Source of the DNA: Candidatus Nitrosopumilus sp.
Lineage (GTDB): Archaea; Thermoproteota; Nitrososphaeria; Nitrososphaerales; Nitrosopumilaceae
Direction: 5' to 3'
Length of the DNA: 33,039 bases
Assembly: GCA_024644105.1 (NCBI GenBank)
Contig: JAHELP010000009.1
Coordinates: 1 to 33,039, forward strand
Made by a program: the position numbers and the translations under genes
Shown: positions 8,978 through 18,836 of the stretch, one piece after another
Layout: the number at the start of each line of letters is the position of its first letter
Position numbering within the stretch: position 1 is the stretch's first letter
Notes under the pieces: generated by a model
Databases searched by the model: none
Told to the model about the DNA's origin: nothing
What the model saw: only the letters and a program-made list of their open reading frames with translations

Positions 8978-9826
8978 TCAATAGAGACCTTCTCCTTTTT
9001 CCCAAGATAATTCAAATAATGAGCTCATCATATCAATGAGTGCCTCTGAATCAGACCACCAAGCAAAAATTTGTCTTGTTGGATGATTGGCATTTCTCAT
9101 GAAAATCAAAACTTCTTTTGAATCCTTGATGATAAAACATTTTTTTTCAGAATCTGTAGATAAAATTTTGATTCCATTTTTATTAAATTCAGAAAGAAAT
9201 TCAGGTGTGCTTGTTAATGGCGAAATTACCATTTTTAATTCAGATGATGATTTTGCTGTCCAGTCAAAAATATCTGAATGATACATTCTTAGTATGTCTG
9301 CAACACTACCAAAAATTCTAAATGATTCTACACTTGAATCAATCATATCTTTAATTTTATTTGTAATTGGACCTGAACCATGTAATAATTGCATTTTTTC
9401 TGATTTTGATTCATCTGTTTCTACTGCAAAAAATGGAATCCCCTTCCACAGTTCTGAAATTGAATCTTCCTTAGTTGCTAGAGTATCGATTCTTTCTTGT
9501 TCTTGTTTAACCAGTGTTGTAATTGCAGTTTTCATATCCATTGCAGTATATTTAGTTGGATGAGATAACTCTGCAACTACAAGCCCTAAACTTTGTAGGG
9601 AATTAACCAAGTGATATGTTTCTGTTCTTGGTAATTGTAATGCCTTTGAAACTTCAGTAGCTGTTTTTGCACCGTACTTTCCAAGATATATGAAAACTTT
9701 GGCTTGACTTTTTGTTAATCCAAAATCAATTAATTCATTTTTAATTTTCTCAAGAGTAATTTTATGTTTATACATTGCAGTATCTGATTCATTATCAAAT
9801 AGATTGAGTTGCTCATTAATTGTCAT
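8978..9826 (-). CDS. TrmB-family transcriptional regulator
   Basis: N-terminal winged HTH: LIDFGLTKSQAKVFIYLGKYGAKTATEVSKALQLPRTETYHLVNSLQSLGLV. Confidence 0.85.
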   Translation of the reverse strand: MTINEQLNLFDNESDTAMYKHKITLEKIKNELIDFGLTKSQAKVFIYLGKYGAKTATEVSKALQLPRTETYHLVNSLQSLGLVVAELSHPTKYTAMDMKTAITTLVKQEQERIDTLATKEDSISELWKGIPFFAVETDESKSEKMQLLHGSGPITNKIKDMIDSSVESFRIFGSVADILRMYHSDIFDWTAKSSSELKMVISPLTSTPEFLSEFNKNGIKILSTDSEKKCFIIKDSKEVLIFMRNANHPTRQIFAWWSDSEALIDMMSSLFELSWEKGEGLY

Positions 9827-10012
9827 TTTCTAATTTCCTTAATTGATTCCAGTTTATCTCACTAGAGGAGTATTTAACATTTGATCGCTTCCAGGCTGGC
9901 ATTTTTGTCCTTTTTTTGGTACCTTGAATTTTTTAAGATTTCCTGAAATTTCTAGATTTGCTTTTTGACCCTCTCTTCAAAACTTCATAAAGACTATTTT
10001 TGGCAAAACATT

Positions 10013-10933
10013 ATGGTACAATCCATCAATTTTGTTATTTTAGGAAAACAAGACATTGCTTCTGAATTTGGAAAAAAAGGAACTGAAACTGATCTTACTC
10101 TATATGATCGAAAAGAATCTGATGTTATTAAAACATGGGTTGTTCCAAATGGGTTTCCTGAAAAAATTCAACCACTTTTTCAAGCAATAAACTTGGCTGA
10201 ATATGTTATATTGCATGTTGATAAATTAGACAAATTCACTGGAGAGCAAATAATTGCGCTTGATTCTCTAAAAAAAGAAAAAGGAATTTTATCTCATACA
10301 TTTGATGTTGATGAATCAAAATTGAATATGATGATCAAAGGAACTGTTGTTGAAAATTACACAAAAGTTGATCAAGATAAAATTAAAGAAGAGATGAATA
10401 AACTAGAACCCATTACAAATAATGATCCTTCTGAAATGGTAATTGATCATTGCTTTGATGTAAAGGGTGTTGGAACTGTAATATTGGGTAAAGTGACAAA
10501 TGGGACGGTAAAACAATATGATAATTTGAAATTATATCCTGCAGGAATTGATGTATTGATAAAATCTATTCAAATGCATGATGATCCTGTAACTGAATCC
10601 ATTTGTCCTGCAAGAGTTGGATTAGCAGTAAAAGGTGCAAAACCTGATGAAGTAGGTCGCGGGGATGTTATATCTCAAGAAGGTGCCGTTGATGTAAATA
10701 CAGAAATTGAACTTAATTTTCAAAAGAGTCCTTTTTACAAAAATGATATTGCAGAAAATCAGGGTTGTTTAGTTAGTATAGGATTACAAATCAAGGCTGC
10801 AAAATTCTCATCAATATCTCCCCTCAAACTAACTTTTGAAAAACCGATTGTAAGCAAAAAAGGCCAAATTGCCATTATTCTAAAACCCGAATCCCCCACA
10901 ATTCGTATTCTGGGAAGTGGTCAAATTCAATAG
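10013..10933 (+). CDS. EF-Tu/SelB-like translation factor homolog with degenerate G domain
   Basis: Domain-II-like VKGVGTVILGKVTNGTVKQYDNLKLYP...; canonical G1/G3/G4 motifs absent. ORF track start is 9965; ATG at 10013 (MVQSINFVILGK) preferred. Confidence 0.75.
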   Translation: MVQSINFVILGKQDIASEFGKKGTETDLTLYDRKESDVIKTWVVPNGFPEKIQPLFQAINLAEYVILHVDKLDKFTGEQIIALDSLKKEKGILSHTFDVDESKLNMMIKGTVVENYTKVDQDKIKEEMNKLEPITNNDPSEMVIDHCFDVKGVGTVILGKVTNGTVKQYDNLKLYPAGIDVLIKSIQMHDDPVTESICPARVGLAVKGAKPDEVGRGDVISQEGAVDVNTEIELNFQKSPFYKNDIAENQGCLVSIGLQIKAAKFSSISPLKLTFEKPIVSKKGQIAIILKPESPTIRILGSGQIQ

Positions 10934-10971
10934 GCTGATTTAATTAAATCAAACTTTCAAATTAAATCAAT

Positions 10972-11091
10972 ATGGAACCTGCACGTGCTTGCCCTATCTG
11001 TCCTAAATGTGGTTCAAAGAGATTCATTCGACTCCCTGGTGAGAAGGTCATTGTAAAATGTCGTTCTTGTGAAAAAATTATTGAAATCTAA
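10972..11091 (+). CDS. Zinc-ribbon microprotein (39 aa)
   Basis: Own translation: MEPARACPICPKCGSKRFIRLPGEKVIVKCRSCEKIIEI*; CxxCxxC...CxxC. Confidence 0.65.
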   Translation: MEPARACPICPKCGSKRFIRLPGEKVIVKCRSCEKIIEI

Positions 11092-11127
11092 ATCATAGTT
11101 AATATTTGCAATATTCCTGCTTGAAAT

Positions 11128-12126
11128 ATGGCAAAAACATGGAAAGATGCCGATATCAGTCTTGATCCAATAAAAGATCAAACAATTGCTGTAATTGGTT
11201 ATGGAATTCAAGGTGACGCACAAGCAAACAACATGAAAGACTCTGGTCTAAATGTAATAATTGGTCTTAAAGAAGGCGGTAACAGCTGGAAAAAGGCAGA
11301 AGCTGATGGTCACAAAGTATTGTCTGTTGCAGATGCAACAAAACAAGCAGACATTGTTCACATTTTGATTCCTGACATGATTCAAGGTCAAGTATACAAA
11401 GATGAAATCGGACCAAATCTTTCGGAAGGAAAAGCATTGTCATTTTCTCATGCAGCTGCAATCTATTGGAAATGGATTGAAGCACCAAGCAATGTTGATT
11501 TAATCATGATTGCACCAAAGGGACCTGGTTCTAAAGTTAGAGAAACTTATCTTGATAATTTTGGTACACCAGCAATTGTTGCAGTTGAACAAGATTATAC
11601 CGGAAAAGCTTGGGATAGAACATTGGGAATTGCTAAAGCAATTGGAAGTGCAAGAGCTGGATTAATCAAAACTGCTTTCAAAGAAGAAGTAGAAACTGAT
11701 TGGTTTGGTGAGCAAGCTGATCTTTGTGGTGGCGCAGCTTCTATGGTTACAAATGCATTTGAAACTCTTGTTGAAGCAGGATATCAACCAGAAATTGCAT
11801 ACTTTGAAGTTTTACATGAACTCAAACTCATCGTAGATATGATTCAAAGATATGGAATTAATGGAATGTGGAGACGTGTTAGTGAAACTGCCCGATATGG
11901 TGGATTGACTCGTGGACCAATGGTTATGGATGCCGCAAGCAAAGCTAACATGAAAAAAGTTCTTACCATGATTCAAGATGGAACATTCAACAGTGAGTGG
12001 ATTTCTGAATATCAGAAAAATGGTAAAGATGCATTTGATAAATACATGAAAGAATATGACGAACACCAAATTGAAAAAGTTGGTAAAGAAATGCGTAAAA
12101 TGATGTGGCCTGATTCCACAGAATAA
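11128..12126 (+). CDS. ilvC: Ketol-acid reductoisomerase
   Basis: AVIGYGIQGDAQANNMKDSGLNVIIGL, MIAPKGPGSKVRETY, DLCGGAASMVTNAFETLVEAGYQPEIAYFEVLHELKLIVD. Confidence 0.97.
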   Translation: MAKTWKDADISLDPIKDQTIAVIGYGIQGDAQANNMKDSGLNVIIGLKEGGNSWKKAEADGHKVLSVADATKQADIVHILIPDMIQGQVYKDEIGPNLSEGKALSFSHAAAIYWKWIEAPSNVDLIMIAPKGPGSKVRETYLDNFGTPAIVAVEQDYTGKAWDRTLGIAKAIGSARAGLIKTAFKEEVETDWFGEQADLCGGAASMVTNAFETLVEAGYQPEIAYFEVLHELKLIVDMIQRYGINGMWRRVSETARYGGLTRGPMVMDAASKANMKKVLTMIQDGTFNSEWISEYQKNGKDAFDKYMKEYDEHQIEKVGKEMRKMMWPDSTE

Positions 12127-12143
12127 TCTTTTTTTATATTTTT
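12127..12143 (+). terminator. T-tract intrinsic terminator candidate downstream of ilvC
   Basis: taaTC-T7-ATA-T5 immediately after the stop codon. Confidence 0.5.
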
Positions 12144-12556
12144 CTTAATTTAGAAACACCAGTTGTAATATGATCAATAATTGTTGGTAATGGTGTACCT
12201 GGACCAAACACATGATTAACTCCAGATTTTACAAGGTCTGCATGATCGATTTCTGGAATTACTCCGCCACCAACTATCAGTACGTCTTTGATTCCTTTCT
12301 TTTTGAGAGTTTTAACTACTCTAGGAAACAGTGTTCCATGAGCGCCATTTAACAAACTCATTGCAATGGCATCAACGTCTTCATCTTCTGCAATTTGTGC
12401 AATTCTGTCTGGTGTTGCAAAAAGTCCTGAATAAATGACCTCCATTCCTGCATCTCTAAATGCTCTACACAAAACAAGAGCCCCTCTATCATGTCCATCT
12501 AATCCTAGTTTAGCCACCAAGATTTTGATACTTCGTGATGCAGCCTTTTGCTTCAT
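12134..12556 (-). CDS. mcmA2: Methylmalonyl-CoA mutase small subunit, cobalamin-binding domain protein
   Basis: KILVAKLGLDGHDRGALVLCRAFRDAGMEVIYSGLFATPDRIAQIA: DxHxxG cobalamin motif; VGGGVIPEID. Confidence 0.94.
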   Translation of the reverse strand: MKQKAASRSIKILVAKLGLDGHDRGALVLCRAFRDAGMEVIYSGLFATPDRIAQIAEDEDVDAIAMSLLNGAHGTLFPRVVKTLKKKGIKDVLIVGGGVIPEIDHADLVKSGVNHVFGPGTPLPTIIDHITTGVSKLRKI

Positions 12557-12657
12557 GATTATAGTTGTATTTTGTGATATTTTAAAAGGTTTATTTGATT
12601 TATTCTCCTTGACCTCTTCAAATATATTGATTCATTCCTCAATATTGTCGATAAGAT

Positions 12658-12921
12658 ATGACTGATGATGTTTGTGATTTTTGTAAAGGAGTAGGTTCAT
12701 CATCCACAACTGTCTGTGTTTATTGTAATGGAACGGGTGAATGGAATCAAGCAGCTCAAGCATACGTAAAAAACCATATTTGTCAATGTATTGTTCTTGA
12801 TAGAAAATTTTGTCCTGTGTGTAACAAAGCATGCCATCATGATACCTCGTTAAATCCTAAACAAACCATTGATCCTGGTTATGGGGGTATGTCTTCCCAT
12901 GAAATTATAGTGGGCGCATAA
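12658..12921 (+). CDS. Zinc-binding Cys-rich protein (87 aa, DnaJ-CxxCxGxG-like N-terminus)
   Basis: CDFCKGVGSSSTTVCVYCNGTGEW ... HICQCIVLDRKFCPVCNKACHHD. Confidence 0.75.
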   Translation: MTDDVCDFCKGVGSSSTTVCVYCNGTGEWNQAAQAYVKNHICQCIVLDRKFCPVCNKACHHDTSLNPKQTIDPGYGGMSSHEIIVGA

Positions 12922-13063
12922 ATTCAAAACTGCTTTATCATTCATTCTAGAAAAATACTCACACTTCTTATAGATGAGAAATGCTTCTAAATTATGTCTG
13001 AAGGTATATCAGTTTACAATCATTCAAATGAAAATCTTACAATAAACAGGATAGAAAACTAAC

Positions 13064-13966
13064 ATGGATAATCCAGCTTGTGCACGATGTGGAAAAAATT
13101 CAATTCTAACTGATGAAGTTACCGGGGAACAATTTTGTGGAAAATGTGGTTATGTAATTACTGAAAAATCACAAGAGTCCGGACCTGAATGGAGATCTTT
13201 TCAAAAAGATGGTGGCGCAGATCCTGCAAGAACCGGCGCCCCTTCATCACTAATGATACATGATATGGGTCTCTCTACTGTAATCAATCCGTTAAACAAA
13301 GATGCTTCTGGCAAACCTCTTTCAACATCCATGAAAAGCACCATTGAGAGACTTCGAACTTGGGATAGTAGAAGTCAAGTTCATGCACCAGTTGATAGAA
13401 ATCTGAGACAAGCTCTTAGTGATTTAAATAAATTAAAAGATAAAGTTTCAATTCCTGCAAATGTTTTAGAAAAAGCTGCATACATTTATCGAAAAGCCTT
13501 AGAAAAAAAACTGGTTAGAGGAAGATCCATTTCTGCAATGATTGCTGCATCATTATATGCAGCATGTAGAGATACTGAAACCCCAAGAACTCTAAAAGAT
13601 GTTGCCGATGCTGCTAATGTTAAACGAAAAGATATTGCAAGATGCTATAGGCTACTTCATCATGAATTGGAATTAAAAATGCCTGTGGTTGATTCAATCC
13701 AATGTATTGCAAGAATATCAAGTAAACTTGAGATTTCTGAAAAAACAAAACGATATGCTGTAAAAGTGCTTAAGGAGGCACAAGAACGTAAAGAATCAGC
13801 TGGAAAAGATCCTATGGGACTTGCAGCAACAGCACTTTATTTGTCATGTGTTAAAAATGGTGTATCTATCACACAACGTGATCTTGCAGAAGCTGCAGGT
13901 GTTACAGAAGTTACAATTCGAAACCGATACAAGGGTTTGAAAGCTGAACAATCAATAAAACCTTAA
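13064..13966 (+). CDS. tfb: Transcription initiation factor IIB (TFB)
   Basis: CARCGKNSILTDEVTGEQFCGKCGYVI zinc ribbon; two cyclin-like repeats (RSISAMIAASLYAACRDT; DPMGLAATALYLSCVKNG). Confidence 0.96.
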   Translation: MDNPACARCGKNSILTDEVTGEQFCGKCGYVITEKSQESGPEWRSFQKDGGADPARTGAPSSLMIHDMGLSTVINPLNKDASGKPLSTSMKSTIERLRTWDSRSQVHAPVDRNLRQALSDLNKLKDKVSIPANVLEKAAYIYRKALEKKLVRGRSISAMIAASLYAACRDTETPRTLKDVADAANVKRKDIARCYRLLHHELELKMPVVDSIQCIARISSKLEISEKTKRYAVKVLKEAQERKESAGKDPMGLAATALYLSCVKNGVSITQRDLAEAAGVTEVTIRNRYKGLKAEQSIKP

Positions 13967-14024
13967 TTCGATTTACCTTCATGCTTGTAGAGGAATTGCA
14001 TACTTGACTGCCTAGTCTCAATTT

Positions 14025-14609
14025 TTAATAATCATGTTCGTTAAAATCTCCACCTAATGCAATTGTTGCAATAACTGTTGATTCCGTAGTTTGACATTTC
14101 ATTTTTGAATCTGGTAAAAATTCTTTGAATATCTCTTGTAGTAATTGTTCTGTAAATACTGACCAATTACTTCCCAATTCATGCTGAATAATAAAATGAT
14201 GTAATTCTCCTTCAATTCTGTGATCTGATTTCATTCCTGATGCACGCATATAGTCTTCTAATGTTTCGATACATCTCTTCAAATCATATTTTCCTTTTAT
14301 GAATAACACAGTATCTTTAATGACTGGTTTGATTACATTGATAATTTCATTAATCTCTTGAGCACTCATCTCAATTCCTAGAGTATCTAGAATTTTTTTT
14401 GGTACTGGAATCATTCCTATTTTGTCTGCAAATCTATCCCACTGAATGTATTTTTCTAAAATCTGTCTTGCCATTACATTATGAGAAATATTGTGATTCA
14501 TTGCTTCAGTTTCAATTTCTTCTACAAGCTTTACGGGTAGGCGATAAGTTATACTCCGTGTTTTTTCTTTTTTGGGTGGATGCTGTTGACGTTTAACTGT
14601 TGAATCCAA
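14025..14609 (-). CDS. Hypothetical protein with RHH-like N-terminus and uncharacterised C-terminal domain
   Basis: TRSITYRLPVKLVEEIETEAMNHNISHNVMARQILEKYI resembles a ribbon-helix-helix; C-terminal HHFIIQHELGSNWSVFTEQLLQEIF not recognised. Confidence 0.65.
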   Translation of the reverse strand: MDSTVKRQQHPPKKEKTRSITYRLPVKLVEEIETEAMNHNISHNVMARQILEKYIQWDRFADKIGMIPVPKKILDTLGIEMSAQEINEIINVIKPVIKDTVLFIKGKYDLKRCIETLEDYMRASGMKSDHRIEGELHHFIIQHELGSNWSVFTEQLLQEIFKEFLPDSKMKCQTTESTVIATIALGGDFNEHDY

Positions 14610-14769
14610 TTCATAAATATCTCAATTGGAGTAAATATAAAGTTGGTTCATTATGACTGCGAGCATAATCTCAAATTTGATAATCGTATCTTATTTTTAA
14701 AGTAAATTCTTCACTATCGTTTTCATGAGGGAATTATTGTGGATAATTTAGCACTAATTCATTTGAGAC

Positions 14770-14925
14770 ATGGGAAAGTATTGTGAAAACTGTGAAAAAT
14801 TTATGAAAAATCCAGATCTGACTCATTGTTCAGATGAGTGCCTATTGTTCTCAATTAAAAATAGCAATTCACTGGAAGGGTATGGTGCAATTACTTGGGA
14901 AGATAAATCTGATCCTTGGAAATAA
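14770..14925 (+). CDS. TRASH/zinc-finger-like microprotein (51 aa)
   Basis: Own translation: MGKYCENCEKFMKNPDLTHCSDECLLFSIKNSNSLEGYGAITWEDKSDPWK*; C-x2-C-x11-C-x3-C. Confidence 0.65.
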   Translation: MGKYCENCEKFMKNPDLTHCSDECLLFSIKNSNSLEGYGAITWEDKSDPWK

Positions 14926-14971
14926 ACTTCGATAGAAAATCTACTTAAAGTGTAACCCAATTACTTCAAAT

Positions 14972-17473
14972 GTGAACGTAACTCCAAAAAATTATCAATT
15001 AACTTTTGAACCTAATTTAACAAAATTCATTTTTGTAGGCAGTGAAATCATTACTGCTGATTGCAAAAAAGCTACTAATCTAATCACTCTGGATTGTGCT
15101 GAACTAAAAATTAGTTCATGCACTGTAAAATCTAAAGGTAAAGACATCAAATCTTCTGTAAAGACAAATGAGAAAAAAGAAGAATTACAAATCAAACTAT
15201 CTGAAAAAATAAAGGGACTAGTTTCAATTGAAATCCAATTCCAAGGAGTTCTAAATGACCGATTGCTTGGTTTCTACAGAAGCCAGTATGTTCAGAATGG
15301 AAAGACCAAATATCTTGCCACCACCCAATTTGAGGCTGCAGATGCCAGACGAGCATTTCCCTGCTGGGATGAACCTGAAGCAAAAGCAACATTTGAAATT
15401 TCTATAATCGCTGATAACAAATTTACTGCAATTTCAAATATGCCAATAAAATCAAAGAAAAAAATTGGTAACAAAACTTTGTATAATTTTTCAAAAACTC
15501 CTATCGTTTCAACTTATTTGATTTATCTTGGTGTTGGTGAATTTGAATACCTTACTGGAAAAATTGGAAAAATCCAGATTAGAGTTGTCACAACAAAGGG
15601 CAACAAATCAAAAGGAAAATTCTCATTAGAGTTGGGAAAAAAGCTACTTACTTCCTATGAGAAATATTTTGGAATAAAATACCCTTTACCAAAATTAGAT
15701 TTGATTGCAGTTCCTGACTTTGCTGCTGGAGCAATGGAGAACTGGGGAGCCATTACATTTAGAGAAACCATTTTGCTTTATGATCCTAAAACATCATCTA
15801 CTAGAACTAAACAATTCATTGCTGAAGTAATCTCCCATGAAATTGCACATCAATGGTTTGGGAATCTTGTAACTATGAAGTGGTGGAATGATTTGTGGCT
15901 AAATGAAAGCTTTGCAACTTTTATGGCAACAAAATTTGTTGACAAATTCTATCCTGAATGGGACTTATGGAATCAATTTGTTGAGGATGCAATGAATGTT
16001 GCAATGGGACTTGACTCTTTAAAAACAACACATCCAATAGATGTTGTAGTTAATTCTCCAGCAGAAATTCGAGAAATTTTTGATGCTATTTCTTATGATA
16101 AAGGGGGCTGTGTATTGAGAATGCTTGAAAACTATGTAGGAGAACCAAATTTCCAAAAAGGTTTGAAAAAATATCTCTCTGATTTCAAATATCAAAATGC
16201 TAAAGGACAAGATTTGTGGGATGCAATTGGCAAGGCCTCAAAAATGCCTGTTTCTTCTATGGTAAATACTTGGTTAAAGCAACCTGGATTTCCTCTAGTT
16301 GAAATTAATCAAGAAGGAAATACATTGAAATTAAAACAAAAACGATATTTGCTTGAACCAGATAAAAAATTCAGTAAAGGATTATGGTCGATTCCATTAT
16401 CTTTAGGATTAGAATCAGAAATATCTTCAAAATTATTTACAAAAAAATCCATGTCTATAAAATTACCAAAAAATACTTTGGGGTTTGTTGCTAATTATGG
16501 ACGAAAAGGATTCTATCGTGTAAAATATGATGAAGGCATTTTACTTGATTTAAAAATGCTAGTGGATGGAAAACGAATTCCAGCAATTGATAGATGGGCT
16601 ATTCAAAATGATTTATTTTCATTATGTCTTTCTGGAGATGAACAAGTAAGGAATTATCTTGACTTTTCTGATGCATATTTTGAAGAAGATAGCTACCTTG
16701 CATCGGTAAACGTTGCACATAATTTGGCATCGCTCTATTTCCGTTCATTTGATGAACCCTTTGCAGAAGAAATACGCGGATATGCTGTAAATTACTTTAG
16801 AAAAATTTTATTTAATTTAGGTTGGGAACCTCAAAAATCAGATAAACACACTGATGCCCTACTTCGTGGATTCACAATTTCTGTATTAGGTAAAATGAAT
16901 GATGAGGATGTGACTGAAGAAGCACTAAGAAGATACAAAAAATTCTTAAAATCACCTAATTCATTATCTCCTGATTTAGTAGAACCTATTTGTTCTATTG
17001 CTGCATGGAATGGAAATTCAAAAACCCATAATGAACTTTCAAGATTATATAAAAATGCTAAAACCATGGAAGAAAAACTTCGTTTCTTAGGCGCATTATG
17101 TGGTTTCAAAGATAAAAAATTACTTGTTAAATCTCTTGATTTCTCACAAACTCCTCAAGTTCGTTCTCAAAATATGCAGTTACCAATTATGAAAGTTGCA
17201 GCAAATCCATACGGTGAAAAAGTATTATGGACTTGGCTAAAGAAAAATTGGAAGAAAATCAACAAAAAAGTTGGACATGGTAATCCTCTTTTTAACCGAA
17301 TTGTTGCAAGTATTGCTTCTGTGGCAGACGATTCCATGGAAAAAGAAATTAAGATATTTTTCAAAATGAATCCTACGCCTGGCACAGAACGCACCCAATC
17401 TCAAACTTTAGAAAGAATTAGAATTAACTCAAAATTCCTAAGAAGAATGAGAAAAGAATTCAAAGATGGCTAA
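14972..17473 (+). CDS. M1 family aminopeptidase
   Basis: GAMENWGAITFRE exopeptidase motif and HEIAHQWFGN...NESFATF zinc site. Confidence 0.96.
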   Translation: MNVTPKNYQLTFEPNLTKFIFVGSEIITADCKKATNLITLDCAELKISSCTVKSKGKDIKSSVKTNEKKEELQIKLSEKIKGLVSIEIQFQGVLNDRLLGFYRSQYVQNGKTKYLATTQFEAADARRAFPCWDEPEAKATFEISIIADNKFTAISNMPIKSKKKIGNKTLYNFSKTPIVSTYLIYLGVGEFEYLTGKIGKIQIRVVTTKGNKSKGKFSLELGKKLLTSYEKYFGIKYPLPKLDLIAVPDFAAGAMENWGAITFRETILLYDPKTSSTRTKQFIAEVISHEIAHQWFGNLVTMKWWNDLWLNESFATFMATKFVDKFYPEWDLWNQFVEDAMNVAMGLDSLKTTHPIDVVVNSPAEIREIFDAISYDKGGCVLRMLENYVGEPNFQKGLKKYLSDFKYQNAKGQDLWDAIGKASKMPVSSMVNTWLKQPGFPLVEINQEGNTLKLKQKRYLLEPDKKFSKGLWSIPLSLGLESEISSKLFTKKSMSIKLPKNTLGFVANYGRKGFYRVKYDEGILLDLKMLVDGKRIPAIDRWAIQNDLFSLCLSGDEQVRNYLDFSDAYFEEDSYLASVNVAHNLASLYFRSFDEPFAEEIRGYAVNYFRKILFNLGWEPQKSDKHTDALLRGFTISVLGKMNDEDVTEEALRRYKKFLKSPNSLSPDLVEPICSIAAWNGNSKTHNELSRLYKNAKTMEEKLRFLGALCGFKDKKLLVKSLDFSQTPQVRSQNMQLPIMKVAANPYGEKVLWTWLKKNWKKINKKVGHGNPLFNRIVASIASVADDSMEKEIKIFFKMNPTPGTERTQSQTLERIRINSKFLRRMRKEFKDG

Positions 17474-17873
17474 AAAACTGGGGCCTCCTATTTTTCTAGG
17501 AGTCTTTACTATTCTTGCAATAATATTTCTAACAGGTGGCGGGTCTGATGATAAAGATGTTTTACGTCAAACGTTTACCGTTGATGCTATTTATTATGAT
17601 TCTGGATATGTGGAAATTTCATATGTCGATAAATCTTCTCAGAGCACATTGGTTGTAATGGAGATTCTTGGGATGGATGAAACCTTTCAAAAAACATACA
17701 CTGATTCCTCTTTTGTTGAAATTGTTCCATTTCCAACAATTCCAAAATATGGTTGGTCAATACATCCTGTTGTTTTAGAGATTGATCATCCTGAATTTGG
17801 TCATATACAACTAAAGACTGAGATTCATTTACAAAACGAAGCCCCTCCAACAATAATATATTCTAGAACCTAG
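17466..17873 (+). CDS. Membrane-anchored hypothetical protein (135 aa)
   Basis: N-terminal TM (PPIFLGVFTILAIIFLTGGG); overlaps the upstream stop by 8 nt. Confidence 0.7.
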   Translation: MAKKLGPPIFLGVFTILAIIFLTGGGSDDKDVLRQTFTVDAIYYDSGYVEISYVDKSSQSTLVVMEILGMDETFQKTYTDSSFVEIVPFPTIPKYGWSIHPVVLEIDHPEFGHIQLKTEIHLQNEAPPTIIYSRT

Positions 17874-17917
17874 ATAAAGCACAAGATTTTAGTGGACCTC
17901 CCAAACTTTACTGTATA

Positions 17918-18832
17918 TTGGATCTAGCTGAACTAAAAAAAGGAAAACGTGGAGCTATTGCAAAAGCCATTACTATTGTTGAAAATGATCAAAATGAATC
18001 AAAAAAACTCTTGAAAAATATTTTCAAAGATAGTGGCAATTCATCAATTATTGGAATTACTGGCCCTGCTGGGGCTGGAAAAAGTTCACTGATTAACAAA
18101 ACTGCAATTGCTTTAAAAAAATTAGGCACAAAACCAGCTGTTCTAGCAGTTGATCCAACAAGTCATGTTACGGGAGGTGCCATTTTGGGTGATAGAGTTA
18201 GAATGAGTGAATCAACTGATTCAGGAACATACATTCGAAGTATTGCATCAAGAGGTGCAACTGGTGCAGTATCACGTTCATTACGAAATAGCATTCGTGT
18301 CTTGGAATATGCTGGATTTAATCCAATTATAATTGAAAGTGTAGGAGCTGGACAGACCGAAGTTGAAATTTCTAATATTGCAGATATTACAGTTGTCGTT
18401 TTTAATCCAAACACTGGAGATAGTATTCAAACCATCAAAGCTGGATTAACTGAAATTGGTGATATCTATCTTGTAAACAAAAGTGATTTGAGTGGAACAA
18501 ATCAACTCTTTGACGCTGTCCGTGATTTTATTGGAGATTCTGAAAGAAATCCTATAATTCTAAAGACATCTGTAAAGAAAAATACTGGAATTACTGTATT
18601 TGCAAAAACTCTAAAAGATATGATGAAATCTAAAAAGAAATTCAAGGAATCAAAGGAGAAAGAACGATTAGAAGCAGAGCTGAAGGATATTGTTTTAAAT
18701 AACATTAAAGAAAAGATTGATGACATGCTAATTTCTGATAAAACGTTTTCAAAATATCTTAAAAAATTACAATCAAAAGACATTGATCCTTACTTGGCTG
18801 GGGATAAAATTACAAAATCTTTGGTAAAGTGA
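17918..18832 (+). CDS. meaB: MeaB/ArgK-type methylmalonyl-CoA mutase-associated GTPase (TTG start)
   Basis: GITGPAGAGKSSLINK Walker A, AVDPTSHVTGGAILGDRVRM, IIESVGAGQTEVEI, LVNKSDL. Confidence 0.94.
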   Translation: MDLAELKKGKRGAIAKAITIVENDQNESKKLLKNIFKDSGNSSIIGITGPAGAGKSSLINKTAIALKKLGTKPAVLAVDPTSHVTGGAILGDRVRMSESTDSGTYIRSIASRGATGAVSRSLRNSIRVLEYAGFNPIIIESVGAGQTEVEISNIADITVVVFNPNTGDSIQTIKAGLTEIGDIYLVNKSDLSGTNQLFDAVRDFIGDSERNPIILKTSVKKNTGITVFAKTLKDMMKSKKKFKESKEKERLEAELKDIVLNNIKEKIDDMLISDKTFSKYLKKLQSKDIDPYLAGDKITKSLVK

Positions 18833-18836
18833 TATT

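Noticed and set aside
12994-13062. 22-codon ORF just upstream of tfb (MSEGISVYNHSNENLTINRIEN)
   Set aside because: Very short, no motif; could be a leader peptide but sequence alone does not support it.
15192-15474. Minus-strand ORFs within the M1 aminopeptidase gene (also 14995, 16019, 16831, 17167)
   Set aside because: Shadow ORFs antisense to conserved catalytic-domain coding sequence.
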